Source: Pleurotus ostreatus/Saccharomyces cerevisiae fusant (taxonomy: Eukaryota > Opisthokonta). Taken from it: a stretch of DNA of 64,000 nucleotides. Both the position numbers and the translations under genes were made by a program. Under the pieces are notes generated by a model, which saw nothing but the letters and a program-made list of their open reading frames with translations, was not told where the DNA came from and ran no database searches. This document shows positions 41,715 through 53,600 of this stretch, one piece after another. Numbering within the stretch: the stretch's first letter is position 1; each line of letters opens with the position of its first letter. The stretch is from NCBI GenBank assembly GCA_024196135.1, contig JAMQCK010000067.1, positions 1 to 64,000 of the forward strand, given 5' to 3'.

Positions 41715-43138
41715 ATGCTGTTCTCGGACCTACCTGCTGAAATAGTCGACCAAATATTATGCGCACTGCGTACTGTCGACCTATACCACGTAGCCCTCGT
41801 CAATCATGACCTGGGCGCCCCTGCCACACGGGTTCTGTATCATGACATCGAGGAGCCTACGCCTCGAGCATCCATACGATGTTTGCACACTCTGGCGGCA
41901 TGTCCTCATCTAGCCCTACTCGTCCGCTCCCTGTCCATAGACTGGGCCTCCTTCGACCGCGCAGCCTGCGTCACAGCGAATGCTTACCGTCTCCTGCGTC
42001 GCGCGCTCAACCGTACTTCCCGGCTGGTCCGCCTCGCACTCGAGTTACCCACAGCCCAAGAACCAATATGGGTACTGTTTGAGGCCCGCTTTCAACTGCG
42101 CGCCTTCGAAAGCACCTTCTCGCCCGGACATGGGCTTGCTGCCTTCCTCACATCGCAGCCCTTCATCACCGAACTGGGCATCCGAGCGCGAGGATCCAGC
42201 CTGCCGCTGCCTACCTTCGCGCTGCCCCGCCTGTCGCAACTACGCGCAGCGCATGCAGCGCCAGGGTTACTGGCAGACATCATCGCTGGCCGCCCGGTCG
42301 CCGCGGTGTCTCTCCCTCTCTACGCAGGCGCCGCATCAAGCGCCGCTCTGGATGCCATATCACGGTCGACGGCCCACATCAAGAAATTTACCGCCCTCGC
42401 GTTCGACGCTCGTCCGCCCCAGGACGTACTGGAAGAAATAGCCGCTCGCGTACCGCACTTAATCGCACTCCACCTCATCGCTTTCCTAGGGCAGTACGAT
42501 TCGGTATGTAAGACATGCCGCAGTGTGAACCACATTTTTTTACGTCTCATCTTTCTAGAAATCCCTCCTGGACTCGTCCCGCATACTGCGCCGGCTCCCT
42601 CAATTGGAGGTAAGGTCGCTTCTTTACGTTCGAGCTTCCCAGAATTGAGGGATAACTGTCGTCTAGTTCATCACCTGCATGGCCGCCTCGTCCATGGCCA
42701 CAACTGAGGACGACGAGATGCGGATAGCAGCCGCGTGGCGGGAGAGTTGTCCCAAGTTACGCGCGGTCATTTTACCCAGAGGGAGGGTATGTACGCTTCC
42801 CTTACATACCCTTCTTTCCCTATTATTTGGCGTCAGTTCTGCCTTTTCGATGGCCCGATACGCTCTCATCCTTCCTTCCTAAAGCTCGCCTTCCTCGATT
42901 TAAATACTGTTCTTTCAGCCTCACGCCTCTCCGTCCCTTTCTTACCCCCTTCTCGTCCTTCCCATCCTTCTCTCACACCTTCCCCTCCTTTCTGACCTCC
43001 ACTAACCCGCCCTCTCCCCAGATGCTCCTTTACCAGAATAACCTCCAACGCTGGTCAACCCTGGACCACGCTGAGGAGATGTCGAAGATCGGCATCGACG
43101 ACGCGCTGCCGGGAAGGAGGGTGGTGTCCGGGCGATGA
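41715..43138 (+). CDS. F-box-like / leucine-rich-type protein
   Basis: Four exons (41715-42503, 42559-42609, 42667-42786, 43022-43138) give 358 residues and phases close. The N-terminal MLFSDLPAEIVDQILCALRT fits the F-box start (LPxEIxxxIL), which would bind Skp1 in an SCF ubiquitin ligase. The body has weak leucine-rich, helical repeats and ends in WRESCPKLRAVILPRGR, a phrase common near the C-terminus of Agaricomycete F-box proteins. The last intron is 235 nt, about four times the local norm, and is almost pure pyrimidine. The stop codon lies in the first unit of a 24-bp minisatellite. The substrate is unknown. Confidence 0.72.
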
Positions 43139-43351
43139 CAGGGAAGAATGCCGGGGCGACGACAGGGAAGGGGGCCAGGGCGATGACAGGGAAAGACTCC
43201 AAAGCGATGACAGGGGAGCTTGTCTGGGCGATGAGCGTGACAGGGAAAGGCGCCAGGGCGAGGATGGAGGATGGAGGATGGGCGATGACAAGATTGTCTG
43301 GAAGATGACGGGGAAGGGTGGCAAGGCGCTGACAGGAGAAAGTGCCAGAGT
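43134..43351 (+). repeat. 24-bp minisatellite starting at the F-box gene stop codon
   Basis: Nine units of the pattern gaYgacagggaa-nnnn-cagggc. Seven are exactly 24 bp, one is 30 bp and one is 20 bp. The first unit contains the TGA stop (43136-43138). The second unit reads CGA where the first has TGA. The period is a multiple of three, so long open frames appear on the minus strand with an 8-residue Ser/Pro repeat. Confidence 0.88.
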
Positions 43352-43593
43352 GCAGAGCGATGATTCTCACGAAACCGGAAGGAGACAAGGAACGGCGACA
43401 CAAATACCACCCTCACGTATACCTCTTGCGAAATTCACACACATGGGTGGATAGTAAATACACGCGCTTGGATACTACACACATACAACAATGTAATATA
43501 CACTGACTCGCCCTTCACCCACATCTCAATCGCTCTTGACCCGCACTCCTTGGTCACAGCTGCCGAGTAGAGCGCCGGTCGTGATGGCTCGCT

Positions 43594-43647
43594 GCGTCTA
43601 TGAGGAGGCTTGAGGCGGCTGCATCTATGAGGAGGCCTGAGGCGGCT
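43594..43647 (-). repeat. 27-bp tandem duplication across the TyrRS stop codon
   Basis: gcgtctatgaggaggcttga plus ggcggct (43594-43620) and its copy (43621-43647) differ at two positions. On the minus strand each unit encodes PPQASS and TAG, so the terminal codons and stop are duplicated downstream of the used stop. Confidence 0.88.
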
Positions 43648-45210
43648 GCGGCACGACCTCCGGCGTGGCGCCAGGCGTGGGCTCAACCGGTGCAGCTGCT
43701 GCTGGTGCCGCCGTAGCGTCGCCCTGCTGGGGAGGTCTCCTTCCAACCTTCTTCTCCTTCGAAGGCGTCAGCAGAATGCCCTTAAAACCCAGTGTGACCC
43801 TTTCTCACCTTCTTCTTCTTCTCCGGCTTCGCATTCGGATCCGGGTACGCCCTCTTCGTCACCTCCTGCCACTCCTCGCTCGCCTCGTACGCCGCCCGAA
43901 TCGGCGCCATCAGCGCGATCAGCGCACTCGCCACCGCGCCCTTCAGATCCTTCGGGTGCAGCGCCTTGCTCGCGTAGTCCGCACACAGCGCCTCGTGGCT
44001 CGCATAATGCAGCGACCCGCCGAACTTCTCGTCCCGCTCGACCGAGAACAGCGTCCCCTCCGGCGCGTTCGGGCTCACGAACGACGGCGCCCCGGGCGCG
44101 CTCTCCCCGGCCGCCTTCTGCTCCGCGCGCAGCCGGCTGATGGGCATGAGCACCGCGCCGACGAACGCGAGCACGCCGTTGCCCTCGACCGTGCCCTCCT
44201 CGCAGAACGCGGCCTTGATCTTCTTGCGCACGACCTCGGGCGGGTCGAGGAAGTCGATCTTGGAGTTCGGGTCGGAGGCGGACATCTTGCCGCCCGCGAG
44301 GCCGGGGACCATCGCGTTCATGAGGTGCGCGCGCTTGGCGTAGCCGAGCTTGGGGAGGTAGGCCTCGGCGAAGGTGAAGATTTTGCGCTGGTCGACGCCG
44401 CCGAATTGGAAGTCGCAGCCGAGGTACTGCTCGTCGAGCGCCTGGAGGCCGGGGTAGAGCAGCCCGGAGAGCAGCGGGCTCTCGACCTGCTTCACGACTT
44501 CGGCGCCAGCCTTCTTCGCGTCGTGCTCGGTAACGATGGCGCAGAGTCTACGTAGATTCGTGAAAGACTCAGTGAGAAGTTGAAACAGATATCGTACCTG
44601 TAGTTATCCATGTTGTACTCTTTTGTCAATTGGTAGGACGAGCCCTCGACGATGCGAAGCTTGCTCGTGGGTATGCCTAGCGTCTCAAAGACAGCCATGA
44701 GGACGAATCTGTAGTATTTGCAGCGCTGTTCTACAAGCTCGATGGGTGCCTTCAGGTTATCCAGGAAGGCATGGACGTCTGGGGGATGGGATGAGAACCT
44801 CGGCAGTCTCTTCACTGATTGCACTTGCCTGCTAACAAGACTGTGACCTAAGGCGCAGTTCAGCGATCGGGTACCTGGACATGGTACACCTCACTCACCT
44901 CAACACCAGCATGTAAGAAGTCTGCGATCTTCGTGAGGGGGACAAAGTAAGCGATATGTGCTGGTGAGAAGTCGCGTCAACTCGAGTGGGGGATCTCTGC
45001 TGGATCAAAGCTCACGTCTGCCAGTGCATGCAGTTCCTATTTCGCATTTCATGAGTACAGATCTACTTCCGTAGCCGCATACAACACACCCCAGTAGCAC
45101 TTCGGTGTCCGCCCCTCCGCGAGGATGTTCTTGATGATGTCGGGACCCAGGACCTCCTGGAGATCCCGTGTGATGAGCTCAAACTTTTCTTCGGCCGTCG
45201 TTGCGACCAT
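43625..45210 (-). CDS. TYS1: cytoplasmic tyrosyl-tRNA synthetase
   Basis: Seven exons on minus (45210-45090, 45036-45016, 44960-44899, 44847-44829, 44778-44598, 44547-43809, 43756-43625) give 424 residues and phases close. This class I synthetase charges tRNA-Tyr. Its HIGH-type motif is PHIAY (48-52) in TACTGRPHIAYFVPLTKIAD, and its second signature is KMSAS (222-226). Other eukaryotic TyrRS blocks are EYNMDNYRLCAIVTEHDAKK, SGLLYPGLQALDEQYLGCDF, QFGGVDQRKIFTFAE and HLMNAMVPGLAGGK. The C-terminus is a Lys-rich stretch and a Pro/Ala tail. Two exons are tiny (21 and 19 nt). The intron after the 19-nt exon (44828-44779) begins with GC (GCAAGT) rather than GT. Confidence 0.96.
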
Positions 45211-45765
45211 GGCGAGTGGGGTATGATGGGGGAGGGGGACAAGGGAGTTAGCGACTGATTATATGCAGGGGAAGGAGATGCGGGCGTAGTGATCGAGTCA
45301 GTGCAAGCTCGGAGTCACTGATCTTATCGGATCGTACGGTCCGGGTGTTGAACTTGGCTTCAACATGTCTACCCACTCGCTAAATGGACGTTGTCGACTC
45401 TGGGGGCTGCAAGGTGCCTCGCGAGAACGGCAGATGCTCTTAGCTTTCAATTGTCATTGTATATACGCATTAAGGTACTGCAAATACATGGAATAGGTGA
45501 GGGAAACATGATTTTCAAGTTCGTCAAGGTCCTCATTGTTATAGCTAGATGTGACCTTCAGACGTCCGAGCCGCGGGAACACCGCAGTGTTCTGCTACTT
45601 AGGTAGCGATGCTTTTGTCAAAACACGGCACACCATGCTATGCCATCCTTCCGCTGTCTCGTCCGTGCCAACTACCCTCCCGTCTGGGCTCGTGTTCGTC
45701 ATCCTGCTCCATCGGCCTGCGAGGATGGTCATTCGTTTCCTTCGGGTGAAGACGCGGTCTCCGAC
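45211..45765. other. intergenic between TyrRS promoter and SLATT gene 3' end
   Basis: About 0.55 kb without a gene. Confidence 0.5.
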
Positions 45766-47096
45766 TCACTGATGCTCGGGCCCATTCCCCATGAACTCCT
45801 CGAACCTTCTCCTCATCCCCCGCACGACGGCCTCCAGATGCGGGTCGTCCACCACATGGAAATGGTCCGTCTGGAACGCCTCGCATTCGCGTATGAACAA
45901 CTCCATGTCCTTCACGCGCCGCAAGCTGGCCTCTGGCTCGTCTGTCCCTCGCACGCGCGCCGAGTATGATGCCACGAGCGTAGCCAGGCCACCTAACAGA
46001 CAACCACAAAGCAAGTTCAGCCCTCCCGCTCGGCCGGCACTCGCCAAATCGCCTGACGCACCGAGTACCGCCGTGACAATCGATGTCTGCGAAGCCTGTC
46101 ATCGACTGCGCTAGCCAAAGGACACTGCTGGCCCTCACCTCGCGGCCAACCGTGATAGCCGACAACATCGTGGTCAGCGTGCCCAACGTAACTTGCAGGC
46201 CGATGGCTGGTAATCGGGCGTCAGCTCATTGCGCACGGGCACCCGTATCAGGTTCGGCGGCCTGTGTAACACCCTATAGGCTGCCCCGAGCCGCCTTACG
46301 CACCTATGTTGATCGCCCAGCCCGAGATGCGCGCCTTCCGGGCCGCTCTATTGCGTTCTCTCGTCGCTGCATCGATTGTGGGCTTCAGACGCTGACCCAG
46401 CGTCCGCGCTTGGTAAGGCTTCTCTTCGAAGGGATCTTGGGACATCCCACGCGAAGACCTCGCGAGATTCATTCGCATTCGACTCGGCTGTCATGAAGCG
46501 CGCGGTCAACGTCAATGGAACGTACACATAGGACAAAGCATGTCCTTCGTACTCACCCGCCGGAACGTCGGCACACCGTACAGCTCGCCCTCGATCTCGT
46601 CAGGGCGCGGCGGCAAGGGTCGATTTGTAGACTCTGCGAACGAAACGCGCTGCATCAAGGGCGCCTCGGACGGATACCTCGACAGGTGAGAGTGCGGGGT
46701 GGAAGGGCTTTCGGGGTGACCATGGCTTGTGGTCGCCGTCGCACCATGGCTCGCGGTCGTCGCCGGATGCGCAGGAGGTGAAGAGGAGCACGGACGAGGC
46801 GACAAGGGACCCGCCCGTGGCGCTGGTCCTCTGTCGGGCGAAGCTGAACCTGCGTGAGGCGCATTGTCGCTGCTCGGGTCGTGCGCATGAGGAGTAAAGC
46901 TCTCCTGCTCGTGAGGCGCCAAGCTCTCCCTCGAGCTCGTCGCGTGCGCGCCTTGCGGTTGCCGACTCGGTCCAGCAGTCGCCGAAGACGTCTCTTCCGC
47001 GCGTTGCGCCTCGCTGCTTGCACGCGCCTCGGTCGGCGTATTGACAGCAGCCTGTCCCCTATCGTCCGTCGGCGTCTGAGTAGCCTGATGAGACAT
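45766..47096 (-). CDS. SLATT-type two-TM domain protein
   Basis: Four exons on minus (47096-46557, 46487-46304, 46206-46139, 46095-45766) give 373 residues and phases close. Residues 1-160 are low-complexity (Ser/Thr/Pro/His). Next come YPSEAPLMQRVSFAES and EGELYGVPTFRR, then the membrane module. That module has DPFEEKPYQARTLGQRLKPT, TM1 in AIGLQVTLGTLTTMLSAITV and TM2 in LNLLCGCLLGGLATLVASYS. It ends in ARVRGTDEPEASLRRVKDME and a helical tail. This is the layout of fungal SLATT (SMODS/SLOG-associating two-TM effector) domains, which in bacteria are predicted pore-forming effectors of conflict systems. The fungal role is unknown. I see no partner enzyme nearby. The start of exon 2 may hide a small frame change (see findings). 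Confidence 0.82.
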
Positions 47097-47650
47097 CCTC
47101 GCGATAAGCGTGAGCACAGGGAGCGAGCAAGACGAAAGCCAGGAAGTAAGCCACAAAGACGGGGCACCACGCTCCCTCGGCTTTCCCGTCCCACCTCTAC
47201 ATCCTCATAAGTACCCCGGCGTGCGGCCGGGGCGAGGATGCCATGCTAGTACCGCCCGCCGCCTTCCTTACGAGTCGCCTGCCATTGCCAAATCACGCTC
47301 TGAAGAAGCCAGTCAGAAGAGTTCCGCTGCACTTCAGAACGTGGGCGGACCAACCTCCGATATATGGCGCCGTGTTTCCTAGTATCGTCAAGGGAGAGCC
47401 TCGCATTCACGCAAGATGAAATCAGTGATAGATGCACGCGCGCATGATGGAAGAAGTGGGACTAGTGGCGGAATTCAGAAGCGACGCGCACCGATTCCGG
47501 GCGTTCACAGACTTGCGAACGCAGGACCTCGGTCGAGAATTGCCGTCAACACAGTTCGTATGTTTGACTGCAAGACCATGCTTCGGCCTAGAAATACAGT
47601 TTTGATATACTACCTTTAACCTTACAATTACGGCACCCTTAGATTACTTT
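47097..47650. other. intergenic upstream of SLATT gene
   Basis: About 0.55 kb between the SLATT start and the URA2 3' end. No gene seen. Confidence 0.5.
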
Positions 47651-50600
47651 TCACGCCATGACGCTCAATAGCAGCGCCATACGAATCTGGAGGAGATGAA
47701 TAAGCTTCATGTGGCTGCGGTGTAGAGCTGTGAACTCACGAAGAGACCGTAGCGCATCTGGCGGAAGTACACCGCACGCTTGGAATCGAAGTCAACCTCA
47801 GGATCGATTTCTGTTGGGAAGGCAGGTAGGGTCAGCGATTGCTCATCAGAGATCAACGGATACCGCTCACCATTCACGCGAGGCAGAGGGTGCATCACAA
47901 TCATGTCCTCCTTCGCGCGCGCCAGAACGGAGTGATCGACGCGGTACGCGTCCTTCACCTGCTGCCACTCCGCCTCGCTCGTGAAGCGCTCCTTCTGCAC
48001 ACGCGTCACGTAGAGCACGTCCGTGTCGTCCAAAACCTCTTCCAGTGACTCGCAGACCGTGACCTGGATGCCCGCGCGACGTGCCGCATTTACCACGGTC
48101 GACGGCATAGCGAGACTGGCTGGCGCCACGAAGTTGAGGCGCACGGAGTACAGGCATAGCAACGTCACCAAGCTGTGAACAGTGCGCCCGTTCTTAAGGT
48201 CGCCGAGCATCGTAATCGTGCGTCCGTTCACCGTACCGAGCTCCGAACGAATGGTGAACACGTCCAGAAGCGCCTGAAGTAATGTCAATTGGGATCTGCA
48301 CACCAACGAATGGGCAAACTTACCTGCGTGGGATGCTCCCCGATTCCATCTCCGGCATTGATGATGGGGACGGGCGAGAACTTCGCAGCTAGCTGAGCGC
48401 TCCCGACGTCCGGATGGCGCATGACGATGGCGTCGGCATAGCATCCCAGGGTCCGCACGGTGTCCGGGAGAGACTCTCCCTTCGTGACCGAGGATGTGTC
48501 CGCAGTGATCTGCACAACCTCGCCACCACAACGCTTCATTGCAGCATCGAAAGACGACGATGTCCTCGTTGATGGCTCGTAAAACAAGGTGCAGAGCACC
48601 CGACCCTTCAGGACATCCAGAGTGCCGTTCCGTTCGACCTGGAGGCGCATCTCCTGCGCGAGGGAGAATAGATCGTATAGGTCCTTCCGCGTGAACTGCT
48701 TGACGGAGAGGATGTGGCGGCGGTAGAACGACGGATGGGCATGCAAGTGCGAGAGGTAAGTGTCCGCCGGTCCCACAGGACCATGGAGAACGGCGCCCGA
48801 GGGCTGCGGCGGCAACGCGGGGGCCGTAAGCTCGAGGTCCTTTGGCGTAGGAGCAGTGCCGGTGACGGCCGGGAGCGTCGTTGGACCATGGCTTACGCTG
48901 GCGCTGGAGATGTCCTTGCCGAGCGGTGGCGACGTGACAGCGCCATCGAGGTAGGTAGTCTGACCATGGAACACGACGCGGTGAACGAAGCCGTTGACCA
49001 GGTTGTTCTCCAGCGGCGTCCAGCACGTCGAGACCTTCGTGAACGGAGCCTTGCGACCCACGACAATCTCGACATGTGTCTGGCTCTGATCAGGGAGCCC
49101 GAAAATGAGGACAGGGTTGTCGTGCAGGCGGACGCGAATGTCCTCCAGGGTAAGGCGGCCCGTCGTGACAGCAGTAAGCAGGAGAGGAAGGGTCTCCTCA
49201 ATGCCGCAAGCCGGGGTCGGCTTCTGGCCCATCTCCTCGGCCAAGAAGTATGGTGCCGGGCCGACTGAGAAGGCGTCTACGACGTCCAGGTGCTTCCAGA
49301 GCGCAGCTTGCTCCTGCGCGGTGGGCAAATGAGCCGAGGAGGGGTACTGCTCCTTCGTGAAGAAGAGCGAGTAGATCGACACGTCACAGGTGACCTTGAG
49401 CTGCTTCGCCTTGCTCAGGGAGATGAGCAGGAGATCATCGGTGTCGCGAACGTCCGTAATATGCACGCCACGACCATTCAGGCTGGCCAGGAGAAGTATC
49501 GACGCCAGCTGCGAGCCCTTGGCGTTGGTGATGATAGGCTTGTCGAGCGGCCATGACGCCAGATGCGCGGCCACAACGGACAAGGGCGTGTCGATGCCGT
49601 CCAGCTTGAACGGGATGAACAACGCCTTGGTGTCGGCCTGCAGCTCCTCGTCGAGGGCCTGCACGTTGGTGTCGGTGGCTGCGACGCTGAACGCGTAGTT
49701 TGTGTACGAGCGGCCCTGGATGTTGTTCGTCGCAAGCTCGAGGGTCGGGCGATCGTATATCGCATTACCGACTCCGATAGGCAGAACAATGGAGGTCGAG
49801 AAACCAGCAGACACTGCGGCTTGCGACAACTCCGCGAGGTCGTTGCTTCCTAGCTGAGCGACGCCCGGGACAAACGCAGCGATATTGACAAAGCCGGGGA
49901 AGACATGGGTGAGGTGAGAGCTCTTCGAGTCCACGGTGGACACGTCAAGGGGCAGCTTGCGGACCAGGGCCTCGGCAAGCATCTTCGCGTTCTTGACATT
50001 CGTGATAAGCGGTACCGCGAAATCAACGGCCATACGACGGCTGTGGTAGCCCTTGCTCGCGTAGCTGGCGGGGCGCCTGTAGTGGTTCTTGGACGGCAAG
50101 TTGATGTACATATCGATGAGGTTGTTCGCCAGGTGCTGCGTTAACGAGTACTCCGACTTCTGCTGGTCACGGTTATCATCTCCCAATGCTTCGAGGTACT
50201 GTAAAGCTGTCAGATGCGAAGTTGCAGCTCGAAGACGGCGAGCTTACCTTGCAGGGAACGTTGTGCTCAGTCAGGAAGTCGGCCGTGCCCGAGGTGGCGA
50301 AGATATTGTACCCAGCAGCTGATAGCTTCTGGATAGCTGGAAGAAGCTCGAGCTTCTCCCTGTAGCTGCCGATCGAGAAGAGGATGTTCTTCTTTGGCGG
50401 GATGATGCCGGTCGAGATGAGCGCCTTCAGGTATGCCTCATACTTGTCGTGCCCGAAGCACGCGACCTCGCCCGTGGACGCCATCTCCACACCCAGCACC
50501 GGATCGGCACCCGAGAGACGGCTGAAGCTGAACTGCGGGACCTTGATGCCAACGTAGTCGGGTGGCAGGTTCGCGTCGGGATAGGACTCGACGGGAAGGT

Positions 50601-53600
50601 CAAGCATAGCCTTTGTTGCCATCTCAATCGCGTCGATGCCGGTGACCTTCGAGACGAAAGGGAAGGAGCGAGCAGCGCGGAGGTTGCACTCAATGACCTT
50701 GATCTCGTTGTTCTTCGCGATGAACTGGATGTTGAAGGGGCCTGTCACGTTGAGGGCATTGCCGATCTTCGCCGTCGCCTCCTCGATTTGCTTCACCGTC
50801 TGCGGGTCGAGGTCTTGCGGCGGGTGGATGAGCGTCGCGTCACCGGAGTGCACGCCCGCGTTCTCAACGTGTTCGGATATGAAGTGCATGATCATCTTGC
50901 CGCCCTTCGCGACGGCGTCCATCTCGATCTCCTTCGCCTGCTCGATGTACTTCGTGATAACGACTGGATGCTCGCGCGAAACCGCGGTGGCCTGCGTCAG
51001 GTAGTTCGAGAGATCGTCGCCGGTGGAGACGACGTTCATCGCAGCGCCCGAAAGCACGTAGGATGGGCGGACAAGGACCGGGTAGCCGACCTTCTCGCAG
51101 AAGGACTGCGCCTCCTCGAAGCTCGTCAGCTCCTTCCACTCCGGCTGGTCGACGCCTATCTCGTCAAGGAGGCGGGAGAACTTGAACCTGTTCTCGGCCG
51201 TGTCGATCATCTCCGGCGAGGTACCGTAGATCTTGACGTTCTGACGGTACAGCGGCAGCGCAATGTTGTTCGGCGTCTGCCCACCCATGGAGAGGATGAC
51301 ACCGCGGGAGGCCTCGGTATCGTAGATGTCGAGGATGGTCTCCAAGCTGATGTTCTCGAAGTACAGGCGGTCAGCCTCATCGTAGTCCGTGCTGACCGTC
51401 TCGGGGTTGTAGTTGACCATGACCGTCGGAAGGCCCTGATCGCGCAGAGTGCGGATTGCACGCACAGCGCACCAGTCGAACTCGACAGAGGAGCCGATGC
51501 GGTATACGCCGGAGCCAAGGACCATGATGCCGCGGTCCTCGAAAGTGATATCGTGCTCAATAGCGTTGTAGGTCGTGTACAGATAGTTCGTGAACGCTGG
51601 GAACTCGGCCGCGACCGTGTCGATCTGCTTGACGAAGGGCGAGATGCCGTTCTCCTTGCGCAATAGACGCACAGCAAGCTCGGTCGAGTTCATGCACGCG
51701 GCGAGCTCACGGTCTGAGAAACCGAGCTGCTTGGCGCGGCGGAGGATGTCCTTATCGAGTGTCGAGACATTGTAGGTCCTAGAGTGATGTCAGCAACTTC
51801 TCGCCAAAGCTCATCACTATCTGAACTCACGAGATAGCCTTCTCCATGATGAAGATGTTCTGCAGCTTCGTCAGGAACCACTTGTCGATGTTTGTCATCT
51901 GCCAGATCTTCTCCACGCTGTAGCCACGGTGGAAGGCAGTCGAGATGGCGAAGATGCGCTTATCCGTCGGGTTCACGAGCTCCTCGTCGATATCTTCGAC
52001 GTAGTCGTTCTGCGATCTTTTCAGCACTTAGCGCGACTCACCAGATACAAGACTCACCTTCGCAAACCCAAGGAACTGGTCGTCAATAGCACGGATCGCC
52101 TTCTGGATCGTCTCCTCGAAGGTGCGCCCAATGCTCATAACCTCGCCGACACTCTTCATGCTGCTGCTAAGCAGCCGGCTGACGCGATCGAACTTCTTGA
52201 GGTCCCAGCGCGGGATCTTGACGACGCAGTAGTCCAAGCTGGGCTCGAAGCATGCGCTGGTGACCCGGGTGACGGAATTGCGGATCTCGTTGAGCGGGAT
52301 GCCCAAACCGAGCTTCGCAGCGATGAAGGCAAGCGGGTAGCCGGTGGCCTTGGACGCAAGCGCGGACGAACGCGAGAGACGGGCGTTGACCTGGGTAGAG
52401 ATGAGGAACTTTGTCGGTGGCTACAGGAAGGAACCCATACCTCGATAATGCAATACTCCTGCGAATTCGGGTTGAGCGCGTACTGGATGTTGCACTCGCC
52501 GACGACACCCAAATGCCTGATGACGTTGATGGCGGTCGTGCGGAGCATGTTGTAGTCGGAGTCGGACAGCGTCTGCGAAGGCGCGACGACGATGGAGTCA
52601 CCAGTGTGGATACCAAGCGGGTCGAAGTTCTGCGAGCAGATGAGCCGTTTAGTCTGGCCCGCTAGCGCAATCAACGTACCTCCATGTTGCAGACCGTGAT
52701 GCAGTTGTCCCTGCAATCACGCACGACTTCGTACTCAATCTCCTTCCACCCCTTCATGCTCTTCTCAATCAACACCTGCGGGCTCGTCGCGAACGCCTTC
52801 GCGCACAACGCCGACAGCTGCGCCGCATCCTGCGCAAACCCACTCCCGAGGCCTCCGAGCGCATATGCTGCGCGCACGATGACCGGGAACCCGATAGTCT
52901 TCGCCGCTGCGAGCGCCTCCTCCTGGTTCTGCGCTGTGCAGCTCTCCGCGCACTTCTCGCCAATCTCCGCCATCGCGTCCGCAAACAGCTGGCGGTCCTC
53001 CGTCATGATGATCGTGTCGATGGGTGTGCCCAACACCTGCACGCCCAGCTCCTCGAACTCGTCCTTCAACTTGATGCCCACGTTGAGCGCGGTCTGCCCG
53101 CCGAAGGTCACGTAGATGCCGTCCGGCTGCTCGTACTTGATGATCTTGCGTACAAACTCGGGCGTGACGGGCAGGAAGTAGACCTTGTCGGCGAGGCCCT
53201 TCGACGTCGCGATGGTCGCGATGTTCGGGTTCACCATGATCGTATAGATGCCCTCCTCCTTAAGCGCCTTAATTGCCTGCGAGCCGGAGTAGTCGAACTC
53301 GCCAGCCTGACCGATGGAGAGGCCGCCAGAACCGAGGATGAGCACTTTGGTGACCTTGGCGCGTGGCACGCGCTTCTCGTTCTCCTCCTTGCTGCCGCCG
53401 GGCATCGAAATGGGCACGAGCGAGCTCGTCGAAGCGCAGTCGGCGACATTCTGAATGAAGACGTCGAACAAGAACTCCGTGTCCCTCGGGCCGGGCGTTG
53501 ACTCGGGGTGGAATTGGACGGAGAAGAACGGTTTGTCCTCGAAGTAGATGCCTTCGTTGCTGCCGTCGTTCGCGTTCTGGAAGAGCTCCTTCCAGCCCGC

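Noticed and set aside
43002..43416. Three long minus-strand frames over the minisatellite as a Ser/Pro repeat protein
   Set aside because: The open frames follow from the 24-bp period, several frames are open at once, and there is no start context or conserved domain.
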